Below, piece after piece: positions 9,544 to 18,518 of a DNA stretch of 64,000 nt. This DNA is from JAIXWP01 sp041391745. Lineage in GTDB: Bacteria > Bacteroidota > Bacteroidia > Flavobacteriales_D > Sanyastnellaceae. Made by a program: the position numbers and the translations under genes. The stretch is taken from NCBI GenBank assembly GCA_041391745.1, contig JAWKNK010000005.1:1-64000 (forward strand), written 5' to 3'. The notes under the pieces were generated by a model. It did not search any database and was not told the DNA's origin. It was given only the letters and a program-made list of their open reading frames with translations. The first letter of the stretch is position 1. Every line of letters starts with the position of its first letter.

Positions 9544-10304
9544 AAATAGTTTCTTTTAATGTAAATGGAATTCGTGCTTCCGTAAAAAAAGGATTGGCTG
9601 AAAGTATCAGCAAAATCGACGCTGATATTATTGGATTTCAAGAAACAAAAGCAAATGACGAACAAGTTGCTGAGGCATTGAAAGACATCAAAGGCTATCA
9701 TTTATATTCAAACAGTGCTGAGCGTCCAGGATACAGCGGAACAGCAGTTCTTACTAAAACGAAACCGATCAGTGTGAGCAATGACATTGGAATCGATGAA
9801 CACGGAAAGGAAGGAAGAACTATCACTTTAGAATTTGAAAAATTCTTCGTCGTTAATTGTTATGTTCCTAACAGTGGTAGCGAGCTCGTCCGACTCGAAT
9901 ATCGCTCTCAATGGGATAAGGATATGTTGGCTTATTTGAAAGGGTTGGAAAAAAAGAAACCTGTTATATTTATGGGTGACCTCAATGTGGCACATCAACC
10001 AATTGACCTTGCAAATCCAAAATCGAACTACAACAAAAGTGCGGGTTATACTCAGATAGAAATTGACGGCCTTTCGGCATATCTTAATAAAGGATTTATT
10101 GACTCATACAGACATCTTTATCCAGATACAATAAAGTATAGTTGGTGGAGCGCGAGATTCAACTCAAGAGCAAAGAATGTTGGATGGAGAATCGATTATG
10201 CCCTTATTTCAAAATCACTCGGAAATCACTTGACTGAAGCCTTCATTTTGAACGAGGTCATGGGATCAGACCATTGTCCCATCGGGTTGGAAATTGAAAT
10301 CTGA
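9540..10304 (+). CDS. xth: Exodeoxyribonuclease III (AP endonuclease)
   Basis: This enzyme cuts DNA at abasic sites and removes 3' blocks in base-excision repair. At 254 residues it has the standard length. Visible motifs are FNVNGIRA at 6-13, QETKA with metal-binding Glu35, GDLNVAH (catalytic Asp/Asn), WRIDYAL and the terminal GSDHCPI with the catalytic Asp-His. The start overlaps the DUF4197 stop by 4 bases. Its last 79 bases overlap the 3' end of the convergent arginyl-transferase-like gene, which is an unusually long tail-to-tail overlap. Confidence 0.93.
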   Translation: MKIVSFNVNGIRASVKKGLAESISKIDADIIGFQETKANDEQVAEALKDIKGYHLYSNSAERPGYSGTAVLTKTKPISVSNDIGIDEHGKEGRTITLEFEKFFVVNCYVPNSGSELVRLEYRSQWDKDMLAYLKGLEKKKPVIFMGDLNVAHQPIDLANPKSNYNKSAGYTQIEIDGLSAYLNKGFIDSYRHLYPDTIKYSWWSARFNSRAKNVGWRIDYALISKSLGNHLTEAFILNEVMGSDHCPIGLEIEI

Positions 10305-11326
10305 AGCTGATCCAACAATTGGATAGGCAGATGAACTTCTCTAACTGTTTCTAGTAGTTGCAATTCGTATGTAGGATTAGTTAGAAAGTCTACACTCATT
10401 TCAAACTCGTTCAGTACTTTTTTGAGATTTGGAGACTTTTTAACCAATGACCAAACATAGGTTCCTTTTTCTGGATCGTAAGTAGCGACGTGTCTTTCAC
10501 CATTTATTTCCATGTCATAGAACAAAGGATACCTGTAGTACGGGATGTCACTGTATTCTGGGTGGTAGGCGTAATGCAAAGGATATGTTCTTTTTCTTCC
10601 CTTCAAACCATTCCCTTCTAACCAAGCTACTAATTTGTTGAATTCCGCTTTGTATTTTTTACTTTTTGTGGTGATGTGTCGCACTTGGCTTTGAGGTAAC
10701 CATCTGCCACTTCCATTCTTCATCTCACATTCGCCAATTCTAAACTTGTAAGCAAACGTCTTCATATCCTCCATTACATATCCAGGATAATAGTACTTCA
10801 CCTTATGTTTTTTCGCGAACTCTATTTCTTTGAGCATCGTGTAATAACCAAGACTCAATTCAGGATAATTCAAATCATAGACACAAATTAAGCTGGCCAT
10901 TGATTTCTTCGTCATATCAAAAAAACTCATTGCCAAAAGCTTGTCACCATCATAAACACAAACACTGAATGATGAGAGCTTCGGACGATAGACAAAACTC
11001 ATAGCATCATCAAAATCTGGATATATAAAAGATTGATACTTGTGCTTACTCTTATTGTAGAGGTCACAAGCTTGCTGACATATATATGGATAGTCAATTT
11101 CGATACGATACTGAGATTCCACTTTGCGCATCACCTTGCGCTGCGATTTAGAAAACTCATGTCCTGTAAGTGGAAGTCGAATATGAACTGGAGATAGAAT
11201 GTCGCCATCAACACAGATGTAGTCTGCTTTATTCATATAGCGCGAACCACGAAACCAACCTGCTGCTAAAAGCTTGTCATATGCTTCCCCAGAAATGACG
11301 TATATATCACGAGATTTTAGTAACAT
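10226..11326 (-). CDS. Arginyl-tRNA--protein transferase-like protein (ATE C-terminal/GNAT fold)
   Basis: The 366-residue protein matches the Bacteroidota branch of aminoacyl-tRNA-protein transferases, which add an amino acid to protein N-termini in N-degron pathways. The N-terminal part carries the SQRKVMRK-type basic motif (about 64-72). The C-terminal GNAT-like part has DKLLAMSFFDM, ICVYDLNYPELSLGYYTMLK and KYYYPGYVMEDM near 130-200. Most ATE enzymes have an N-terminal cysteine cluster; here the equivalent region (YICVDGDILSPVHIRLPL) keeps only one Cys. Arg, Leu or other amino-acid specificity cannot be read from the sequence. It ends inside the exonuclease III gene. Confidence 0.7.
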   Translation of the reverse strand: MLLKSRDIYVISGEAYDKLLAAGWFRGSRYMNKADYICVDGDILSPVHIRLPLTGHEFSKSQRKVMRKVESQYRIEIDYPYICQQACDLYNKSKHKYQSFIYPDFDDAMSFVYRPKLSSFSVCVYDGDKLLAMSFFDMTKKSMASLICVYDLNYPELSLGYYTMLKEIEFAKKHKVKYYYPGYVMEDMKTFAYKFRIGECEMKNGSGRWLPQSQVRHITTKSKKYKAEFNKLVAWLEGNGLKGRKRTYPLHYAYHPEYSDIPYYRYPLFYDMEINGERHVATYDPEKGTYVWSLVKKSPNLKKVLNEFEMSVDFLTNPTYELQLLETVREVHLPIQLLDQLQISISNPMGQWSDPMTSFKMKASVK

Positions 11327-11438
11327 GCCACTAATGTACGATGCAAAATTTTAATACACATCTCCAATTTTCTTAATATCAGGAAAATACAAAAAGAAAA
11401 CGAGTTCCTCAACTTTGAGTCATCAAAAACGATTAAAA

Positions 11439-11609
11439 ATGAACGCGCTATCAAACATTCGATTCTACGAAAATGGAATTATTAAAGAAGCCATAGCGGC
11501 GATCCATGCATTAAAAAAAGAAAGAGATCAAGAAATTCTTTATACACGTTGCGGTTTGAAAATCAACCTTGATCAATTAGAAAGTATCAACGGTATTCGT
11601 TTTAGTTAA
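11439..11609 (+). CDS. Small hypothetical protein (56 aa)
   Basis: An ATG at 11439 begins a 56-residue frame, MNALSNIRFYENGIIKEAI, with a predicted amphipathic helix and charged middle (ALKKERDQEILY). A TTG at 11415 could extend it by 8 residues, but neither start has a clear ribosome-binding site. The coding call rests on the terminator 34 bases downstream and on normal amino-acid composition. I do not recognise the family. Confidence 0.4.
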   Translation: MNALSNIRFYENGIIKEAIAAIHALKKERDQEILYTRCGLKINLDQLESINGIRFS

Positions 11610-11642
11610 TTGGTTAATAAGGTTATCTTGTCTTCATGTCAG

Positions 11643-11674
11643 AAAAAAAACACTGAAACGTCGGTGTTTTTTTT
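11643..11674 (+). terminator. Rho-independent terminator after the small ORF
   Basis: A stem of A8-CACTGA pairs with TCGGTG-T8 around a 4-nt loop (one T-G pair). Confidence 0.75.
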
Positions 11675-11680
11675 ATGCCT

Positions 11681-11723
11681 AAAAAAAAGAAATCCCCCGC
11701 AGCTATAAAGCTCAATCGGGGGA
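11681..11723 (-). terminator. Rho-independent terminator of the fasciclin gene
   Basis: On the minus strand TCCCCCG (11717-11723) pairs with CGGGGGA (11693-11699), with an inner AGCT/AGCT stem, followed by a run of T residues. It lies about 95 bases past the stop at 11819. Confidence 0.75.
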
Positions 11724-11818
11724 CTTCCTCATCACTACTAACTCTCTTGTTCAAATAATCTTAACGACCTGAACACATAAGTTAACAAATGACTTTTTGT
11801 ATTGTTCTGTGTCGTTTT

Positions 11819-14186
11819 TTACTTTTTAATAAAGTTTGAAACTGACACATTATTTCCGTCAATTACACGAATTGTGTAAATACCAGCAGCAAGATTATCT
11901 ACGTTAATTTGATTAGACACAGCTGTCAAATTGCTCTGTTCAATCAAACCACCAGTCATATCAATAATTTGATACGTCACCTTAGAAGATGAGTTCTTCA
12001 AATTAATGTTCAACATATTTTCTGCAGGGTTTGGATAGATTTCTAATCCAAGTTCTGTAACTTCATCAACACTAGAAGGAAGCAAGAGCACCGCATCAAT
12101 TACGTGAACTACCCCATTGTCTGCAACCAAATCAGCAACTGTAACCATCGCTGAATTATTAATGATCACATTTCCCGCATCAATTGAAATCTCTAAATTG
12201 TAGGGAGTGCTTAATGTAGCTAAAACTTGACCATCTGATAAATCAGTAGACATGTAAGTTTCACCAACAACATGATACAATAAGATATCAGTAAGTTCTC
12301 CATTTGGATCAGCGAGCAAAGCATCAAGCACACCAGCTGGCAAAGCGTTAAAAGCTGCATCGGTTGGAGCAAAAACGGTGAAAGGACCATCTGCCATCAA
12401 ATCATCCAACAATGAAGCAGCATCAAGAGCAGCTTCTAGCGTGGTGTGATCTTCACTATTTATTATAATATCTGCAACTGTTGCTGGATTTGGTTCAGTT
12501 GGAATTAATACGGCATCAATTACATGCACCACACCATTATCTGCTGTTAAATCAGCAATTGTAACCATAGCATTATTCACAAAGATGTCTGACCCACTGA
12601 ACGAAATGGTTACCGATAAACCGTTCAAAGTCATCACCATACCTTCTTGTAAATCACCTGAAAGAACGGTACCATCCACAACATGGTACAACAATATGTT
12701 TGTCAATTCTCCTGCTGGATCCGCCAAGAGGGCGTCAAGAACACCTGCTGGAAGTGCATCAAACGCAGCGTCAGTCGGAGCAAACACAGTAAATGGACCA
12801 GCAGTGCTCAAATCAGCGTCTAAACCTGCCGCTACAATTGCTGTTTCCAAGGTGTTGTGATCTGCACTGTTCTGAATAATATCAAAAACAGTATTCGAAG
12901 TAACTTGCTCTGGAATTAGAACAGCATCAATCACATGGATCACTCCATTGTCCACCATAATATCAGCCATCGTGACCATTGCGTCATTGATGAAAACATC
13001 ACCATTTGAAATGGTAACTGTAATTTCCTGACCTTGAAGTGTGGCTACCATCATCCCATTAGATAAATCACCTGACATCACCACACCATTCAACACATGA
13101 TAGAAAAGTATTTCTGTTAAAAATCCGTTTGGATCTGCAAGTAAAGCATCAAGAGTTCCCGCCGGAAGTGCGTCAAATGCTGCATTCGTTGGTGCAAACA
13201 TTGTATAAGAACCACCTGATAAAGTTTCACCAAGACCTGCTGCATCTATAGCCGCCAAAAGTGTGCTGTGATCGGCACTTGCGGAGATATACGCATAAAT
13301 ACTATTAGAAGGCATATCTGGAAGCAAAACTGCATCAATCACATGTACCACTCCATTTGTAGCCATTAAATCTTGGACTGTAATAAGAGCATTATTCACA
13401 TAAATATCTCCATTGTTCACAGAAATATTCACGTCTTGACCTTGTAATGTTGTGAGTGTTATTCCGTCCAAAAGTTCAGACGAAATCTCTGTAGATCCAA
13501 GCACATGATACAAGAGCACATCTGTTAACTCTCCTGGAAGGATCTGCCAATAAATTATCTAAAACTCCTGCAGGCAATGCAGCAAACGCATCATCAGTTG
13601 GAGCGAATAAAGTCAAAGTTCCATCAGCACTTAAAGCTCCATCCAAAACCTGAAAGGTTCAGAGCTGCGGCCAAAGTGGTGTGTTCAGGACTAGCATTTA
13701 CAATATCAGCAATCGTCATCGTGACAATCGCTGGAGGAAGTAGCACGGCATCAATCACATGCACCACACCGTTGCTAGCAACAACATCCGCTGTTGTGAC
13801 TACGGCATTGTTTATCATCACACTACCAGAAATGGATACTGTAACATCTTGACCTTGTAGCATGGTAATCATTTGACCATCAGAAAGATCCCCAGACATA
13901 TAAGTACCTGCAGCAACATGGTACAACAAAGCATCCGTCAGTGCATCATTATCCGCTAATAATGCCGCTAAGGCTCCAGCTGGTAGTGCATCAAATGCAG
14001 CATCAGTAGGTGCAAATACAGTCAAACTTGGCTTCAGTAGTCAATGGACCATTTAATGCCAACTTGAAGAACAGCTGTTTCTAATGTGTTGTGATCAGGA
14101 CTGTTTACGATAACATCCCACACGGTTTGTGCTTGTAATTGAAGCACAACGCCTAGAGAAAATAAAAGCGTAAATACTTTTCTCAT
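11819..14186 (-). pseudogene. T9SS-secreted protein with five fasciclin (FAS1) domains; frameshifted in the N-terminal third
   Basis: FAS1 domains are extracellular adhesion modules of about 130 residues. Five are visible, each with the motif FAPT(D/N)AAFDALPAG and the closing VVHVIDAVL. After a signal peptide (MRKVFTLLFSLGVVLQLQAQ, ATG at 14186) they lie in series, with the last ending near 12080. A T9SS type A sorting domain (LEIYPNPAENML) closes the protein, so it should be exported and anchored at the cell surface, probably for adhesion or biofilm. Domains 3-5 and part of 2 are open (566 codons). Four shifts at about 13543, 13652, 14030 and 14055 break domains 1 and 2. In each case the conserved motif continues in another frame. 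Confidence 0.85.
12060..14150 (-). repeat. Five tandem FAS1-encoding repeats (about 400 bp each)
   Basis: Repeat units recur about every 400 bp on the minus strand, each coding FAPTDAAFDALPAG and HVIDAVL. The DNA copies share stretches such as GCATCAATTACGTGAAC-like sequence but differ throughout. Adjacent similar repeats may complicate assembly. Confidence 0.7.
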
Positions 14187-14430
14187 AATAAGTGATTTTA
14201 ATTGATTATAGGTGATGAGGAAAATACCTCGTGATTTCTAACAAAGTGCGATACTTTTTTGTTTAATCTTTCATCAATTTCATTAAACAAATAAAGAATT
14301 TTAACATTTGCAAATTAACATTTCAAATCAGGTTTGAACGATTTACCAATATTGTTTTTCAACACATTAGACATATTATTAAGTGAATTAAATTCATGAC
14401 CATCCACCCAATATTTATGTATGTTATACG

Positions 14431-14460
14431 TTGCTTCGTACCTGAAAGGTTATATTTTTG
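14431..14460 (+). promoter_or_regulatory. Bacteroidota-type promoter, TTG-N19-TATTTTTG
   Basis: TTG at 14431-14433 and TATTTTTG at 14453-14460 are separated by exactly 19 nt, an ideal match to the consensus. The start codon of the secreted protein follows 17 nt later. Confidence 0.65.
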
Positions 14461-14477
14461 AATTCCAAGTTATTAAC

Positions 14478-14981
14478 ATGAAAAGCCTACTTTTAAGCAT
14501 ATTCACCTTTACCTTAATGAGTTATTCAGCTCACAGTCAGATAATCGTTCAAGATTATCCTCGCCAATTCGAATGCGACATAGACGGTATTAGCGACATT
14601 GCACCACCTGTGGTTTCGAGTACATGTGGCAAAGTGAACATTAAATTCAATGATGAAATATTCTCTGGTGGTTGTCTAGGAACTTTAGTTCGCTCTTATA
14701 CATTTAGCGATGAATGTGGAAACGAGGAATATGCCGAACAATACATTCTGCTAAAAGACAATCTTGAACCAACAATCTACGGTGCACCAAAGGACATGAA
14801 GGTAAAGTCTGAAGCAGAGGTTCCACAAGCCCCTCAACTGGCATCTCGTGACAATAGCGGTCAAAATTTCGAAGTTATCTTAGAAGAAAAAAGAGATGGA
14901 AAACTCCTAATTCGAATTTGGACATGTACAGACGCTTGTGGAAACACAGCCACAGCAAAGCAAGTCATTACTATTCAATAG
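14478..14981 (+). CDS. Secreted hypothetical protein with HYR-like cysteine motifs
   Basis: This 167-residue protein starts at ATG 14478, which gives a clean signal peptide (MKSLLLSIFTFTLMSYSAHS); an upstream TTG/ATG at 14421 would put 19 extra residues before it. The body has paired motifs SSTCGKVNIKF, FSDECGNEEY and CTDACGNTATAKQ. These are like the HYR/Ig-type modules found in Bacteroidota adhesins, with four to six cysteines likely in disulfides. It has no T9SS domain. Its role is unknown. A promoter lies directly upstream. Confidence 0.6.
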   Translation: MKSLLLSIFTFTLMSYSAHSQIIVQDYPRQFECDIDGISDIAPPVVSSTCGKVNIKFNDEIFSGGCLGTLVRSYTFSDECGNEEYAEQYILLKDNLEPTIYGAPKDMKVKSEAEVPQAPQLASRDNSGQNFEVILEEKRDGKLLIRIWTCTDACGNTATAKQVITIQ

Positions 14982-14999
14982 CTTAGTTTTTTCAACATT

Positions 15000-15032
15000 T
15001 TGTCCACAATTCGTGGGCTTTAATTACATTTG
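15000..15032 (+). promoter_or_regulatory. Bacteroidota-type promoter for the oxygenase-DUF7009-moaA-moeA unit
   Basis: TTG (15000-15002), a 22-nt spacer and TACATTTG (15025-15032) lie 22 nt before the oxygenase start. Confidence 0.6.
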
Positions 15033-15054
15033 ACAAAATGTAAAATCAAAAGTT

Positions 15055-16014
15055 ATGAGTCTGCATGAAATGGGCATCCCAAGCGTGGATTTAGCGGATT
15101 TTATTTCAGGAACTCCAGAACAAAAGTCTGAGTTCGTGAAAAAACTCGGCGACGCTTATGAAACTATCGGTTTTGTAGCTGTTAAAAATCACCTTATTGA
15201 TGATGCAACAGTAGAAAGTCTTTACAAGCAAGTCCCTGCATTTTTCGCACTACCTGATGATGTAAAAAAGAAATACGAAGTGGAAGGATTGGCAGGCCAA
15301 CGCGGATACACCAGCTTCGGAAAAGAACACGCAAAAGGCAGCAATGCTGGCGACTTGAAAGAATTCTGGCACTTTGGTCAATATGTTGAAGATAACGACC
15401 CGATCAAAAAGGAATATCCTGAAAACGTTGAAGTAGCAGAACTTCCAGAATTTAATGCCGTTGGTAAAAAAGCTTATCAATCCTTAGAAGAAACAGGAAA
15501 GTATATGCTTCGTGCTTTGGCGTTGTTCCTTGGACTTGACGAAACATATTTCGATAGCAAAATCCATAACGGAAACAGTATCCTTCGACCTATCCACTAC
15601 CCTCCTATTACATCTGAACCACAATCGGCTGTAAGAGCAGGTCAACACGAAGACATCAATTTGATTACCCTATTGATTGGTGCTAGTGCGGATGGTCTTG
15701 AAGTTTTGAATAAGAAAAATGAATGGGTGCCTGTTACTGCATTACCTGATCATATTGTAGTAAACGTTGGCGACATGCTTCAACGTCACACCAATGGTCG
15801 TTTGAAAAGTACCACCCACCGAGTAGTCAACCCTCCAAGAGAAAAATGGGCTTCTCCTCGATATTCTATTCCTTTCTTCTTACATCCTCGAAGTGAAATG
15901 AAGCTCGATTGTTTAGAGTCTTGCATTCCCGCAGGAACAGAAGCACAATGGCCTCCAATCACCGCAGGTGAATTCCTTGATGAGCGATTGGCCGAAATCG
16001 GACTTAAAAAATGA
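15055..16014 (+). CDS. 2-oxoglutarate/Fe(II)-dependent dioxygenase, isopenicillin-N-synthase-like family
   Basis: The 319-residue protein has the DIOX_N domain (IPSVDLADF, ETIGFVAVKNH) and the jelly-roll core. The iron ligands are His and Asp of GQHEDINLITLL (about 197-208) and His of STTHRVVN (about 258-265). The Arg of RYSIPFF binds the 2-oxoglutarate carboxylate. Such enzymes hydroxylate or desaturate small molecules; the substrate is not predictable. It overlaps the DUF7009 gene by 4 bases and appears to lead an operon with moaA and moeA. Confidence 0.88.
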   Translation: MSLHEMGIPSVDLADFISGTPEQKSEFVKKLGDAYETIGFVAVKNHLIDDATVESLYKQVPAFFALPDDVKKKYEVEGLAGQRGYTSFGKEHAKGSNAGDLKEFWHFGQYVEDNDPIKKEYPENVEVAELPEFNAVGKKAYQSLEETGKYMLRALALFLGLDETYFDSKIHNGNSILRPIHYPPITSEPQSAVRAGQHEDINLITLLIGASADGLEVLNKKNEWVPVTALPDHIVVNVGDMLQRHTNGRLKSTTHRVVNPPREKWASPRYSIPFFLHPRSEMKLDCLESCIPAGTEAQWPPITAGEFLDERLAEIGLKK

Positions 16015-16331
16015 AAATACGCTTTCATAATAACTCCATCAGAGTAAGACTTTCTGAGGCAGATATTTCAAAGCTAAAAGATGAGAAAACCGTTGCTACC
16101 ACAACGGTTTTTTCGCCTTATAGCAGCATCTCATTCGAGCTGAATGGTTGGCAATTGGATAGTCCAAATGTCACCTTCGAAGAGGGCAAACTCATCATTC
16201 AAATCAATGTCGATCTTTTGTCCAATTGGCTCGACAATGATGAAGAAGGCATTTACTTTGAGAAAGCATCTGAATTCAATCAACAAGTTCTTAAAATTGC
16301 AGTGGAAAAGGATTTTCCCTGTAAGCATTAG
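16011..16331 (+). CDS. DUF7009 family protein
   Basis: The 106-residue soluble protein starts MKIRFHNNSIRVRLSEADI, typical of a small Bacteroidota and cyanobacterial family (DUF7009), and ends in the conserved ILKIAVEKDFPC tail. Its ATG overlaps the oxygenase stop, and moaA follows after 5 bases. In my memory of this family it often sits beside molybdenum-cofactor genes, which suggests but does not show a role there. No catalytic residues are recognisable. Confidence 0.7.
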   Translation: MKIRFHNNSIRVRLSEADISKLKDEKTVATTTVFSPYSSISFELNGWQLDSPNVTFEEGKLIIQINVDLLSNWLDNDEEGIYFEKASEFNQQVLKIAVEKDFPCKH

Positions 16332-16336
16332 TCTTC

Positions 16337-17311
16337 ATGTTGATAGATAACTTCAACCGTCAAATCAATTACGCCAGGATTGCAGTCACCGATAAGTGCA
16401 ACCTGCGCTGCGATTATTGTATGCCCCTACAAGGGTTAGATTGGTTGCCGAAATCCGAAATCCTATCTTATGAAGAAATTCTGGACTTGCTAATTGTCCT
16501 TGCTGATCTCGGAATTTCGAAGGTACGCTTTACAGGTGGAGAACCCTTCGTTAGAAAAGACTTTATAAAGCTTCTCGAAGGGACTTCAAAAATTAAAGGA
16601 ATCGAGAAAATAGCCATCTCTACCAACGGAACCGAGGCATATAAATACTTGGACCAATTAGAATCACTAGGTGTGTCATCCATCAATTTGAGTATTGACA
16701 GCTTTGATGAGTCGGTTTTTAATCGCATTACAAACCGTCTACTTTTTAACGATGTGATGAAGACATTTGAAGGAATTTTGGATCGCCCAAGTATTCATTT
16801 GAAAGTAAACACAGTAGTGCTCCATGGTGTGAATGACAATGAAATTGCTTCGATTTCTAAAATGTCGCAACACCACCGAATGGATGTTCGGTTTATCGAG
16901 GAAATGCCTTTTAACGGAATTGGTCAGAAAAAAGAGACTATTTCGAGTAATGAAATAATCGCGAGATTAAAAGAACTACATCCCGAAATGGTAGCAATCG
17001 AACAACAGCACGGTGCAACGAGTCAAGACTATTTTATTCCTGGTTTTAAGGGTAAAGTTGGGGTGATTGAAGCATTCTCTAGAACATTCTGCGGGAGTTG
17101 CAACCGCATACGAATAACTCCTAAAGGCGATCTTAAAACTTGCTTGTACGATAATGGTCAATTGAGTTTGAGAAGTGCGTTGCGCGAAAAGAATTTTATG
17201 GAAGTAGAAAGAAGGATTCAAAACGCCGTGTCGAAAAGATACAAAGATGGATTCGAAGCTGAAAAAGACCGCACAGCCATCAAAGAATCAATGGCTACGA
17301 TAGGAGGATAA
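16337..17311 (+). CDS. moaA: GTP 3',8-cyclase MoaA
   Basis: MoaA is a radical-SAM enzyme that starts molybdenum-cofactor synthesis by cyclising GTP. The 324-residue protein has the N-terminal cluster motif CNLRCDYC (about 17-24) and the SAM-binding FTGGEPFVR. The second cluster is C-terminal (FCGSCNRIRITPKGDLKTC), and the C-terminal Gly-Gly tail (ATIGG) activates the reaction. Every key residue is present. Only moaA and moeA of the pathway lie here, so moaC, moaD/E and mog must be elsewhere. Confidence 0.96.
   Translation: MLIDNFNRQINYARIAVTDKCNLRCDYCMPLQGLDWLPKSEILSYEEILDLLIVLADLGISKVRFTGGEPFVRKDFIKLLEGTSKIKGIEKIAISTNGTEAYKYLDQLESLGVSSINLSIDSFDESVFNRITNRLLFNDVMKTFEGILDRPSIHLKVNTVVLHGVNDNEIASISKMSQHHRMDVRFIEEMPFNGIGQKKETISSNEIIARLKELHPEMVAIEQQHGATSQDYFIPGFKGKVGVIEAFSRTFCGSCNRIRITPKGDLKTCLYDNGQLSLRSALREKNFMEVERRIQNAVSKRYKDGFEAEKDRTAIKESMATIGG
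17302..17307 (+). promoter_or_regulatory. Strong Shine-Dalgarno of moeA inside the moaA 3' end
   Basis: AGGAGG at 17302-17307 lies 6 nt before the moeA ATG (17314). It is formed by the moaA codons for Ile-Gly-Gly (ATA GGA GGA TAA). Strong Shine-Dalgarno sites are uncommon in Bacteroidota. Confidence 0.6.
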
Positions 17312-17313
17312 TC

Positions 17314-18453
17314 ATGATAAGTGTCGAAGAAGCAACCCATATTCTCCAAAAGCACGTCATTTCATTTGGTAGTGCTATTATTCCAATTGAAAATGCCTTC
17401 AATGAAATATTGGAGGAAGATTTAATTGCTGATGCCGACCTACCTCCATTTCATCGAGTAATGATGGATGGTATAGCCATACGATCTGAAGACCTCCAAA
17501 AATTTGACATTTTTAAAATTGTGGCCACAGTTAAGGCAGGTGAACAGCAATTGCAATTGTTGAATGAAGGTGAGGCTTTCGAGATTATGACTGGGGCAAT
17601 GCTACCCTCTGCCGCGAATCTAGTAATACCCTACGAAAAGATTCGTATTGAAAACGAAATGGCATATTTAGAACATCGAGAATTTAGGCCTTTCCAAAAC
17701 GTGCATCTACAAGGGTCAGATTTTAAAAAAAATGAAGTTCTTGTTTCTCGACTCACAATACTTACAAGCGCACAACTTGGTGTGGCTGCATCCATTGGTA
17801 AAAGTGAAATTTCAGTAAAGCGTAAACCTTCAGTTCTCTTTATTTCGACAGGCGATGAATTGGTTGAAATTTCTGAAACCCCACTTCAGTATCAAATTAG
17901 AAAATCAAATGATGTAGCTGTCAAAGCTATACTATCTCCTTTCATTTCCACTTTCACGGCACTTCACGTCAAAGATGAAAAGTCATTGCTATTAGCCACG
18001 TTAAAAGAAAATGAAAATCACTTCGATATCATTATTTTCAGTGGAGGTGTTTCAAAAGGCAAGTATGATTTCGTCCCTGAAATTATAGAAAGCAACGGCT
18101 ACGAACTTCTCTTTCATCGCATAGCACAAAAGCCGGGCAAGCCATTTTTATGCGCTAAAAAAAACAATAAAATCATCTTTGGACTACCTGGCAACCCCGT
18201 TTCTTCAATGATCGGATGTGCCAGATACATTTTACCTTGGTTAAAACAATCATTAGAATTAGATAATGATGTACCGGAAGTCATTTTATCCGAAGATTTT
18301 TCGAATGCATCACCCCTTTCTCATTTTATTCCTGTCCAATTATTTTTAAATGAAGGAAAAATGGAAGTGAAAAAAATTGCGGTAAACGGAAGTGGTGATT
18401 TTGCTTCTATGGACAAGGCTTCTGGTTGTTTGGAAATTACTTCCCATACTTAA
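17314..18453 (+). CDS. moeA: Molybdopterin molybdenumtransferase MoeA
   Basis: MoeA inserts molybdate into adenylated molybdopterin, the last step of Moco synthesis. The 379-residue length is typical. Motifs are PPFHRVMMDGIAIR near 45-58, the MPT-binding FISTGDELVE near 178, SGGVSKGKYDFV near 245 and GLPGNPVSSM near 289. It starts 3 bases after the moaA stop with a strong Shine-Dalgarno. No hairpin terminator is visible in the 65 bases before the convergent Spy-like gene. Confidence 0.95.
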   Translation: MISVEEATHILQKHVISFGSAIIPIENAFNEILEEDLIADADLPPFHRVMMDGIAIRSEDLQKFDIFKIVATVKAGEQQLQLLNEGEAFEIMTGAMLPSAANLVIPYEKIRIENEMAYLEHREFRPFQNVHLQGSDFKKNEVLVSRLTILTSAQLGVAASIGKSEISVKRKPSVLFISTGDELVEISETPLQYQIRKSNDVAVKAILSPFISTFTALHVKDEKSLLLATLKENENHFDIIIFSGGVSKGKYDFVPEIIESNGYELLFHRIAQKPGKPFLCAKKNNKIIFGLPGNPVSSMIGCARYILPWLKQSLELDNDVPEVILSEDFSNASPLSHFIPVQLFLNEGKMEVKKIAVNGSGDFASMDKASGCLEITSHT

Positions 18454-18518
18454 ATAAAAAAATGCTACATCGGAACATATATTCATCTGAAGCCTTTCAC
18501 TTTTTAATTCACTATTTC

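Noticed and set aside
12585..12860. 91-residue plus-strand ORF antisense to the fasciclin gene
   Set aside because: It mirrors the repeat structure of the opposite strand and has no independent features.
11819..14186. CRISPR-like array in the fasciclin gene
   Set aside because: The repeats are about 400 bp and code protein domains; no short regular direct repeats with unique spacers are present.
14187..14430. Possible non-coding RNA in the 244 bases before the secreted protein promoter
   Set aside because: The stretch is AT-rich with no stable hairpin or conserved RNA motif that I could see.
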